From positions 1 to 11,723 of the forward strand of contig JALNXE010000123.1 in NCBI GenBank assembly GCA_023230525.1: a stretch of 11,723 bases of DNA, given 5' to 3'. The stretch comes from Desulfobulbaceae bacterium. Its GTDB lineage: Bacteria; Desulfobacterota; Desulfobulbia; Desulfobulbales; SURF-16. Positions 6,681 to 11,723 of the stretch are shown piece by piece. The translations under genes were made by a program, and so were the position numbers. The stretch's first letter is position 1. Each line of letters opens with the position of its first letter. The notes beneath the pieces were generated by a model. It made no database searches, was not told where the DNA came from, and worked only from the letters and a program-made list of their open reading frames with translations.

Positions 6681-8054
6681 ATGTCATTTTCTTCCCTCGG
6701 ACTCGCAAAGCCCCTTCTCCGTGCTCTTGAAGAAAAGGGCTATGCCGCTCCTTCTCCGATCCAGCTCAAGGCGATCCCCGCCGCCCTCTCCGGTAAGGAT
6801 GTCATGGCCGCAGCCCAAACCGGCACCGGCAAAACCGCAGGCTTTACCCTGCCGCTGCTGCAACGTCTTGCCACCGGCGCCAAAGTGAAGGCGAACCACA
6901 TCCGCGCCTTGATTCTGACGCCGACCCGAGAACTGGCGGTGCAGGTGGCCGAAAGCGTTGCCACCTATGGCAAACACCTTTCGCTTAAGTCGGGTGTGGT
7001 TTACGGCGGGGTGAAAATCAATCCGCAGATGATGAAACTGCGCGGCGGGATCGATATACTGGTGGCAACGCCGGGACGTTTACTTGACCTTTTCAATCAG
7101 AATGCCGTGAAGTTTTCGCAAGTTGAGATTCTGGTGCTCGATGAAGCAGACCGGATGCTCGACCTGGGGTTCATAGGCGATATCCGCAAGATCATCGCTC
7201 TGTTGCCGAAAAAGCGGCAGAACCTCCTCTTTTCCGCCACCTTTTCCAGCGGCATCCGCCAACTCACCAGCGATCTCCTCACAAATCCGGTACAGATAGA
7301 GGTCAGCCCGCGAAACTCAGCGGCAAAGAGCGTGAAGCAGTGGGTCTATGAGGTAGACAAGAGCAGCAAGCCGGCCCTGCTCAGCCATCTGGTGCGCAAC
7401 AAAGGTTTGGAGCAGGTGCTGGTCTTCACCCGCACCAGGAACGGCGCCGACCGCCTGGTTCAGCGACTTGAACGCGACGGCATCTCCGTTGCGGCAATCC
7501 ACGGTGACAAGAGCCAGGGAGAGCGTACCCGCACCCTCGCCGACTTCAAGGCCAACAAGATCCGTGTCCTGGTCGCCACCGACATCGCCGCGCGCGGTAT
7601 CGACATCAGCGAACTGCCCCACGTGATCAATTTCGATCTGCCCAAAGTTCCGGAGGACTACGTTCACCGCATCGGCCGTACCGGTCGTGCCGGTTCCGAG
7701 GGGGAAGGAATCTCTCTGGTCAGTGCCGATGAGGTCAACCTGCTCTCCGGCATCGAGACCCTGATCGGCCATACTCTTGTGCGCGAGGTTGAGACCGGTT
7801 TTATCCCGACGCATAATGTCCCATTAACCCGCCTGCTGAAAGTGCGCCCGAAGAAACCGAAAAAGCCAAAGCAGGAGCAGAAGCAGGGTGCAGAGCCCGA
7901 AACGGGCGGTGAGCAAAAAAGCGGCAGCAACAAACCGCGCAGGGGCGGCAGATCTCAGCCTCAGTATGCGGAAAAAACAAAAGGAGCTGCGAGAGCCCGA
8001 GGAAAGCAGCGGCGTGACAGCGGCGCTGCCTCCGCCAAGAAGCGCTTATCCTAG
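6681..8054 (+). CDS. rhlE: DEAD-box ATP-dependent RNA helicase, RhlE type
   Basis: The 457-residue protein carries the DEAD-box motifs in order: Q motif GYAAPSPIQ (20-28), motif I AQTGTGKT (45-52), Ia PTREL, TPGRLLDL, motif II D154-E-A-D157, SAT, VLVFTRTR, ATDIAARGIDI and HRIGRTGR (329-336). The phrase GGVKINPQMMKLRGG and the start MSFSSLGL are typical of RhlE rather than DeaD, SrmB or RhlB, and the length matches E. coli RhlE (454 aa). After about residue 390 comes a low-complexity basic tail (Lys/Arg/Gln/Gly rich) that usually binds RNA. The expected role is ATP-driven RNA unwinding in ribosome assembly or RNA decay in the cytoplasm. The start ATG has only a weak upstream GAGAAA, but conservation of the N terminus supports it. 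It is separated from the upstream exporter operon by its own promoter and appears monocistronic. Confidence 0.93.
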   Translation: MSFSSLGLAKPLLRALEEKGYAAPSPIQLKAIPAALSGKDVMAAAQTGTGKTAGFTLPLLQRLATGAKVKANHIRALILTPTRELAVQVAESVATYGKHLSLKSGVVYGGVKINPQMMKLRGGIDILVATPGRLLDLFNQNAVKFSQVEILVLDEADRMLDLGFIGDIRKIIALLPKKRQNLLFSATFSSGIRQLTSDLLTNPVQIEVSPRNSAAKSVKQWVYEVDKSSKPALLSHLVRNKGLEQVLVFTRTRNGADRLVQRLERDGISVAAIHGDKSQGERTRTLADFKANKIRVLVATDIAARGIDISELPHVINFDLPKVPEDYVHRIGRTGRAGSEGEGISLVSADEVNLLSGIETLIGHTLVREVETGFIPTHNVPLTRLLKVRPKKPKKPKQEQKQGAEPETGGEQKSGSNKPRRGGRSQPQYAEKTKGAARARGKQRRDSGAASAKKRLS

Positions 8055-8140
8055 CAGTCGAACCGGGGCGCCTCGAATAAGGACAACTGCAGGGTATGCT
8101 GGAAATATAAGAACTGTTTGTTTCAATGGAGAGGAACCGC

Positions 8141-8175
8141 AAAAAAAGGGCTGATGCCATGAGCGGCATCAGCCC
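8141..8175 (-). terminator. Rho-independent terminator of the multiheme cytochrome gene
   Basis: There is a perfect 11-bp stem, GGGCTGATGCC (8148-8158) and GGCATCAGCCC (8165-8175), with a 6-nt loop. On the minus strand it is followed by seven T's (8147-8141), so it terminates the cytochrome gene, whose stop is 17 bp away. On the plus strand no T-tract follows, although the hairpin may also protect the rhlE mRNA end. Confidence 0.88.
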
Positions 8176-8191
8176 CTTCCTCCGGCGGTTG

Positions 8192-9655
8192 TTATTTGGC
8201 CGCAGGCACGGATACCGTCTTCTCCACCATATCCACCACCGGCAGATCCGGCATGGCGGTCAGGCCATACGTGGCGGCCAGGTCGATATCGGTCGGCACG
8301 GCGGCCAGCAGGGCATGGGCAATCTTCTGCTCCGCCTGCCGGTAACGCAGCTTCACCTCAACGGACAGCGGGCCTGGGGCCTGGGGTGCGCTAATCCCGT
8401 AATAGACATCCTTATAGCCCTTGGGCGGAATGGTTTCATGGCGGGAGAAGGAAATAACCTTCCACGGGTCCACCTGGAAATGGAAGCCATCACCCATGCC
8501 GTCTGAGTTGAACAGACGGGCCTCGGCGGGCAGCTCGCCGTCTTTACCCACGGTGCCGGTGGTCATGATCACCTTGCCGTTCTGATCCTTGACCGTCATT
8601 TCCAGCCAGATCTGGCGGATATTGGTCAGCGAGGTGGGCAGATTATGGCCGGCCCGTTTGTTGTGCACCCGCACCTTGAGCTCGGCCAGCTTGTTGTCCC
8701 GGTAAATGGGCAGGACCTCCACCTCGGCGGCGGCCTTGAGGCGGCTTACCGCCATTTCAAACTTATTGTGGGCATTGGCGGCCAGGGCCTCGTCCCCGCC
8801 TTTTTTGGCCGCCTGCTCCAGCAGATAATAGAGCAGGAAATTGGCGCCGTTGAAATAGTGGCGGAATTCACCCCGTTCAGGTTTCTTGAACTCATCGGCT
8901 GAGCGGACAAAGGTGTCATAATCAACCATATGACAGTCCTGGCAGGCGATATTTTTCACCGAATAAGGGCCATCCTTCCATTCCCGGTAGGTTGATTCCA
9001 GGGGCGTATGGCTTTCATAATGATGCACCTGGTGGCAGTTGGCGCAGAGCTCCGTGGTCTTGTGCAGGGGCTGCTCCACGCACTCATGGAAGCCTTCGCC
9101 GCAATCCTCGCCAGGCTTGTAGGGGCCGTATTTGGTCAGCACCACGCCGTCTGCCGTTTCCTTGCCTGGGGACATGACGAATGAGCCGTTTTCCGGCTGG
9201 TGGTAGGGGGTCTGCCAGCCGGTATGGCTCTTGACCGAGTGGCAGATATCACAGGATACCCCGTTGAGCGCTATGGAATTCAGCCCGGTCAGGCCGGGGC
9301 CTTTCACCTGCCCGGTCACCACCCCCACCGGTGAATGGCATCCCTCGCACTGCCTGGCGATGTCATGGCCAACCGCCTTGACTGCCTTGTTTAGTTCACC
9401 CTGGTAAACCGGATCCTTGAAAGCCAGGGCGTGTAACGACCCGGTCCATTCCTCGAACTGCTGCGGATGACACTCGGCGCATGTTTCCGGCGGGGTGAAT
9501 TCCGCCTTGCTTTTTTCCCAGTTTACCAATGACGGCGCATAAGGATAGAGCTGCGTATCGACCTTATCCATGGCCCCGGCCATTTGCGGCAGCAACATGG
9601 GCACTGCCAGCATTCCCATTAGCAAAAATTCCCTTCCTCTCATTTTTTTCTTCAT
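8192..9655 (-). CDS. Periplasmic multiheme (five CXXCH) c-type cytochrome, cytochrome c554-like
   Basis: The 487-residue precursor has a cleavable-looking signal peptide (basic residues 2-8, hydrophobic core, likely cut after AGA at 28). Five CXXCH heme sites lie at 59-63, 103-107, 135-139, 204-208 and 238-242, interspersed with extra histidines that can serve as distal ligands. A further cysteine pair, C185 and C192 in a CGEGFHEC segment, is not a CXXCH and could form a disulfide. The N-terminal 250 residues resemble cytochrome c554-type multiheme domains; the remaining half has no heme motif and looks beta-rich. The expected role is electron transfer in the periplasm; the partner is unknown. 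The ATG has a very strong GGAGGAGG just upstream. The gene is monocistronic, divergent from the peroxiredoxin and closed by a strong terminator. Hydroxylamine or nitrite chemistry cannot be claimed from this sequence. Confidence 0.85.
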   Translation of the reverse strand: MKKKMRGREFLLMGMLAVPMLLPQMAGAMDKVDTQLYPYAPSLVNWEKSKAEFTPPETCAECHPQQFEEWTGSLHALAFKDPVYQGELNKAVKAVGHDIARQCEGCHSPVGVVTGQVKGPGLTGLNSIALNGVSCDICHSVKSHTGWQTPYHQPENGSFVMSPGKETADGVVLTKYGPYKPGEDCGEGFHECVEQPLHKTTELCANCHQVHHYESHTPLESTYREWKDGPYSVKNIACQDCHMVDYDTFVRSADEFKKPERGEFRHYFNGANFLLYYLLEQAAKKGGDEALAANAHNKFEMAVSRLKAAAEVEVLPIYRDNKLAELKVRVHNKRAGHNLPTSLTNIRQIWLEMTVKDQNGKVIMTTGTVGKDGELPAEARLFNSDGMGDGFHFQVDPWKVISFSRHETIPPKGYKDVYYGISAPQAPGPLSVEVKLRYRQAEQKIAHALLAAVPTDIDLAATYGLTAMPDLPVVDMVEKTVSVPAAK

Positions 9656-9693
9656 TCCTCCTCCTTTTTTCGCTTTACAATTTAGTTAATTAG

Positions 9694-9723
9694 GATATAT
9701 TTAGTAAAAATTACTTATTTCAA
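9694..9723 (-). promoter_or_regulatory. Candidate sigma-70 promoter of the multiheme cytochrome
   Basis: On the minus strand, TTGAAA (9723-9718, five of six) is followed after 18 bp by TATATC (9699-9694, four of six). This gives a leader of about 30 nt ending in the strong GGAGGAGG before the cytochrome start. The surrounding 9660-9780 stretch is markedly AT-rich, as expected of a divergent promoter region. Confidence 0.4.
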
Positions 9724-9778
9724 TATCAAATTTTATGTTGTTTGTACAGCTGAAAAAAATTCCCAATTTATTTTTATT

Positions 9779-9850
9779 GCCGCCCGCAAGCTCGAATCCA
9801 GCCAGTCGGCTGCTGTTTTGCTGGACCCGAGTTAACAGGTGAGCGGCACC
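9779..9850 (+). ncRNA. Candidate structured 5' leader of the peroxiredoxin mRNA
   Basis: Nested complementary blocks suggest a folded element. GCCGC (9779-9783) can pair with GCGGC (9843-9847), CTCG (9791-9794) with CGAG (9828-9831), and TCCAGC (9797-9802) with GCTGGA (9820-9825), with a small CAG-TCGG-CTG hairpin (9803-9812) at the tip. Alternatively GGTG (9838-9841) pairs with CACC (9847-9850), presenting an AGCGG loop complementary to the upstream CCGC copies, which would be a pseudoknot. This GC-rich island stands out between AT-rich flanks. A weak promoter (TTGTAC 9742-9747, 17-bp gap, AATTTA) would place the 5' end near 9779. I cannot match it to a known riboswitch class. A DNA-level regulatory site is an alternative. 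Confidence 0.3.
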
Positions 9851-9913
9851 ATGAATGACTGACAAAGAATGTAGATAAAATAACCTAAAATCACGTAAAA
9901 AAGGAGACTAACA

Positions 9914-10564
9914 ATGGAGGAAAAACAAATGCACATGCCGCTTTTAGGAGACCTGTTCCCATCAATCACCGTCCAGACCACCCATGGTCCCATGAGTATT
10001 CCCGGCGACCTGGAGGGGAAATGGTTCGTGCTTTTCAGCCACCCCGCCGACTTTACCCCGGTCTGCACCACGGAATTTGTCGGCTTCCAGAAAAGATTCG
10101 ACAAATTTAAAGAAATGAACTGCGAGCTGATCGGTCTGTCCATTGATCAGGTCTTCTCCCACATCAAATGGATTGAATGGATCAAGGAAAAACTGGATGT
10201 GGAAATCCAGTTTCCGATTATTGCCGCCAACGACCAGATCGCCATGAAACTGGGCCTGCTGCACCCGGGCAAGGGCACCAATACCGTGCGCGCCGTATTT
10301 ATCGTCGATCCTTTCGGCAAGGTGCGCCTGGTGATCTATTATCCCCAGGAAATCGGCCGCAACATGGATGAGATCCTCCGCGCCGTCAAGGCCCTGCAGA
10401 CCGCGGACAAGCAGGGAGCCATGCCGGCCGACTGGCCCAATAACGAACTGCTCGGCGACCGGGTCATCGTGCCGCCTGCCGGCGATGTCTTCCTGGCCAA
10501 GGACCGGCTCAAACAGTACGACTGCTATGACTGGTGGTTCTGCCATAAACCACTGGAGAAATAA
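9914..10564 (+). CDS. Prx6-type (1-Cys family) peroxiredoxin
   Basis: This 216-residue cytoplasmic protein has the peroxidatic site PADFTPVCTTE with Cys51, and the Prx6-family length and C-terminal extension (RVIVPPAGD and DWWFCHKPL). The two extra cysteines near the end, C204 and C210, sit where archaeal Prx6 enzymes such as Aeropyrum ApTPx carry their resolving cysteines. The protein may therefore work as a 2-Cys-type enzyme despite belonging to the 1-Cys family. The reaction is reduction of hydrogen peroxide and organic peroxides using a thiol donor; no reductase gene is adjacent. The start ATG has AAGGAG at good spacing. The gene is monocistronic, preceded by a possible structured leader and followed by a strong terminator. 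It is divergent from the multiheme cytochrome, so a shared response to oxidants is possible but only inferred. Confidence 0.93.
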   Translation: MEEKQMHMPLLGDLFPSITVQTTHGPMSIPGDLEGKWFVLFSHPADFTPVCTTEFVGFQKRFDKFKEMNCELIGLSIDQVFSHIKWIEWIKEKLDVEIQFPIIAANDQIAMKLGLLHPGKGTNTVRAVFIVDPFGKVRLVIYYPQEIGRNMDEILRAVKALQTADKQGAMPADWPNNELLGDRVIVPPAGDVFLAKDRLKQYDCYDWWFCHKPLEK

Positions 10565-10585
10565 TCTTTGCTGTTGCCTGGTTAC

Positions 10586-10613
10586 GGGTGTCCTGCGGGG
10601 CACCCTTTTTTTT
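10586..10613 (+). terminator. Rho-independent terminator of the peroxiredoxin gene
   Basis: GGGTGTCC (10586-10593) and GGGCACCC (10598-10605) form an 8-bp stem with one G-U pair and a TGCG tetraloop, followed by eight T's (10606-10613). It lies 21 bp after the peroxiredoxin stop codon. Confidence 0.9.
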
Positions 10614-10663
10614 GGGGGGCAGGGCTGTTTTCGCCACTCTCCCAGCACAACATTCCACCTTTG

Positions 10664-10716
10664 CCCCTCGTAACTGCGAGGCGCCTTCTTTCCCCTCCTA
10701 CGGGGCCGCCTTTTGG
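10664..10716. repeat. Degenerate tandem repeat of two small hairpins
   Basis: Two adjacent units align: CCCCTC, then a hairpin, then GCCTT. Unit 1 (10664-10691) has stem CCTCG (10666-10670) with CGAGG (10677-10681). Unit 2 (10692-10716) has CCCC (10692-10695) with GGGG (10702-10705). Each hairpin is followed by a GCGCCTT or CCGCCTT motif. This resembles a REP-like intergenic repeat or the remains of one. It lies in a 436-bp stretch without a gene (10565-11000). From 10717 to 10860 I see no further gene or strong structure apart from the small dyad described with the sigma-54 promoter. Confidence 0.35.
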
Positions 10717-10867
10717 TTACTTCCTTGCGTTTTCAGCTAGTTAGCAGCAAAATGCCTCATTTTTTCTCATCTGCGCCGCACCACAACACTGTAGCAAGAC
10801 TCTGCCACACATTGTGTTGCGCCACACCCCCGCCACAGCCAGCCGGCCTGTGAACGACTGCCGTGAT

Positions 10868-10903
10868 ATAAAATTTTATCATTTAATTTCATGCAGTTAT
10901 GCT
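10868..10903 (+). promoter_or_regulatory. AT palindrome and possible sigma-70-type promoter before the small membrane genes
   Basis: ATAAAATTTTAT (10868-10879) is a perfect 12-bp palindrome. Overlapping its end, TTTATC (10875-10880) and TATGCT (10898-10903) have 17-bp spacing and moderate matches to -35 and -10 (three and four of six). It could be an alternative promoter, an upstream activator-bending site, or simply AT-rich spacer DNA. The sigma-54 element downstream is the stronger candidate. Confidence 0.25.
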
Positions 10904-10926
10904 ATTTTCTATTGTCGCCTTTCCCC

Positions 10927-10943
10927 TTGGCACGGCAGATGCT
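10927..10943 (+). promoter_or_regulatory. Sigma-54 (RpoN) -24/-12 promoter
   Basis: TTGGCACG-GCAG-ATGCT matches the RpoN consensus YTGGCACG-N4-TTGCW at every position but one, and has the required exact 10-bp distance between the GG (10929-10930) and GC (10941-10942). It predicts transcription starting near 10954, about 47 nt before the first small membrane gene (11001). An enhancer-binding activator would be required. A dyad, TGTG-N6-CACA at 10813-10826 about 110 bp upstream, lies at a plausible activator-site distance but is short. Confidence 0.65.
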
Positions 10944-11000
10944 TTTAGGATAAAGCAAAGACAACCATTGGCCATAAGGACAGGCAAGAGGAGAAACACC

Positions 11001-11198
11001 ATGAACGCAACAGCTAAGACAAACGCAACAGTACAGGCCCATGAACAAGAAGCCATTCCCCAGGTCGCTATCGGCCTGATCGGCATCCTGAGCGCCCTGA
11101 TCGGCATCTGGGGCGTTGCCTGCCTCATCGGCGGCATCTCCCAGTATGGTATCGCCGGCATGATCTCGGGTTGGATTTCCGCGATAATGGGCGGTTGA
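11001..11198 (+). CDS. Small single-span membrane protein, family member 1
   Basis: The protein has 65 residues: a polar N terminus (1-21, rich in Ala/Thr/Asn/Glu) and a hydrophobic Gly-rich segment (22-47, with IGIWGVACL at 34-42). A short amphipathic tail follows, QYGIAGMISGWISAIMGG (48-65). I do not recognise the family. No signal-peptidase site is obvious, so it is probably a membrane-anchored small protein with its N terminus on one side of the inner membrane. The start ATG at 11001 has GAGGAG at 7-nt spacing. The frame is open further upstream to 10899, but that part contains the sigma-54 promoter and has no comparable ribosome-binding site. It is the first of three related genes, 44 bp before the second. 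Paralogy with the next gene argues strongly that it is real. Confidence 0.75.
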   Translation: MNATAKTNATVQAHEQEAIPQVAIGLIGILSALIGIWGVACLIGGISQYGIAGMISGWISAIMGG

Positions 11199-11242
11199 CA
11201 ATTATAAAAAAAACAGAACGCAAGATAGCAAGGAGGCACACC

Positions 11243-11455
11243 ATGAAAGCTACTACGACCGCAAACAGCACCATTGATGATGACACCAGCCAAGAGGCGA
11301 TTGATCAACAGGCGGCAGAAGTCGGCTTGGGAGTTATCGTAGCAGTCACGGTCCTGAGCGGATTATGGGGTGCAGCCTGTCTGCTCAGTGCTCTTGCCCA
11401 ACACGGTATCGTCCGCCTGGCCGCAGGATGGCTGGAAGCAATCCTCGGCGGCTGA
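11243..11455 (+). CDS. Small single-span membrane protein, family member 2
   Basis: The protein has 70 residues, built like the preceding gene: an acidic polar N terminus (1-26), a hydrophobic segment (27-52, with SGLWGAACLL at 39-48), then QHGIVRLAAGWLEAILGG (53-70). Aligned with member 1 it shares [IL]WGxACL, Q[YH]GI and GWxxAI[ML]GG in the same order, including the central Trp (42) and Cys (46). The N-terminal halves diverge. AGGAGG lies 7 nt before the ATG. The stop is TGA directly followed by TAA. Function is unknown; the conserved C-terminal half suggests a common membrane partner or self-assembly, which is inference. Confidence 0.78.
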   Translation: MKATTTANSTIDDDTSQEAIDQQAAEVGLGVIVAVTVLSGLWGAACLLSALAQHGIVRLAAGWLEAILGG

Positions 11456-11543
11456 TAAGACCTTCAATATAAACAGCTCTTTCTTTTACAGGAACCGGAA
11501 GAGTAATCAACAGATATAATTGATAACTGACAGGGAGAATATC

Positions 11544-11723
11544 ATGGAATCACAGGAAAGAACAAGCAAGGGATCGGGAGTGTTTTTCGGCATTGCCGCA
11601 GCAATCGGCGGCATCATCGGCATCTGGGCCATCACCATGTTTGTCGGCGGTCTGGCCTCGGTTGACTGGCAGGTATCCGAAATGTTCCGGCAGTTTCTGG
11701 TAGCAACCGGCAACCTCGGCGAA
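11544..11723 (+). CDS. Small membrane protein, divergent family member 3 (partial, cut by window end)
   Basis: Sixty codons are visible and the frame is still open at the window end. A polar N terminus (1-12) is followed by a hydrophobic segment (13-40) containing IIGIWAITMFVGGL. The GIW core and the following GG align with members 1 and 2, but the conserved Cys is replaced (Thr31) and the tail (DWQVSEMFRQFLVATG) is different. GGGAG lies about 6 nt before the ATG. It is on the same strand, 88 bp after member 2, with no terminator between them, so it probably belongs to the same transcript. The true length and any downstream partners are outside the window. Confidence 0.7.
   Translation, partial: MESQERTSKGSGVFFGIAAAIGGIIGIWAITMFVGGLASVDWQVSEMFRQFLVATGNLGE

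Noticed and set aside
9785..9805. Resemblance of CTCGAATCCAG to a tRNA T-loop.
   Set aside because: No flanking 5-bp T-stem, no anticodon or D arm, and no acceptor pairing on either strand.
9851..9862. A three-codon ATG-to-TGA upstream frame in the peroxiredoxin leader.
   Set aside because: Far too short to judge, with poor ribosome-binding spacing, and expected by chance.
10899..11000. An N-terminal extension of the first small membrane protein (34 extra codons).
   Set aside because: It would place the sigma-54 promoter inside the coding sequence and lacks a ribosome-binding site, whereas ATG 11001 has an excellent one and matches the layout of the paralogue.
1..11723. CRISPR arrays, rRNA genes, tRNA genes and insertion-sequence transposases.
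   Set aside because: I looked for regularly spaced repeats, tRNA cloverleaf elements and transposase motifs and saw none.

Overview
The window looks like bacterial chromosome, most likely from a Desulfobacterota (deltaproteobacterial, Desulfobulbales-like) organism. The basis is high GC, a periplasmic multiheme c-type cytochrome, an archaeal-like 1-Cys peroxiredoxin, a sigma-54-type promoter, and enterobacterial-type but divergent yhiI-rbbA-yhhJ and rhlE genes. The taxonomic call is inference, since no rRNA or tRNA gene is present.

Layout. Positions 1 to about 370 are clearly more AT-rich than the rest and hold no convincing gene. They contain an imperfect inverted structure (about 31-132) resembling an integron attC site, followed by an ATG-less open frame. 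Positions 412-1397 (minus strand) carry a two-gene unit: a DUF4149 membrane protein, then an HD-domain hydrolase that starts with TTG. From 1671 to 6540 (plus strand) runs a tightly packed three-gene operon for a complete ABC-2 export system: HlyD-type membrane fusion protein (yhiI-like), the double-ATPase/permease fusion RbbA, and the permease YhhJ. These are probably assembled as one trans-envelope complex. A DEAD-box RNA helicase of the RhlE type follows at 6681-8054 behind its own near-consensus sigma-70 promoter.

Positions 8192-9655 (minus) encode an exported cytochrome with five CXXCH motifs, with a strong terminator at its 3' end. It is divergent from a Prx6-type peroxiredoxin (9914-10564), with an AT-rich shared control region and a possible structured leader before the peroxiredoxin. 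The peroxiredoxin ends in a strong intrinsic terminator.

The last part (10614-11723) is the least explained. A degenerate tandem hairpin repeat is followed by a very good sigma-54 -24/-12 element and then three consecutive small open frames (65 aa, 70 aa, and at least 60 aa cut by the window end). These encode related single-span membrane peptides sharing a G-[IL]-W-x-x core. I do not recognise this family; it is the best candidate here for something undescribed.
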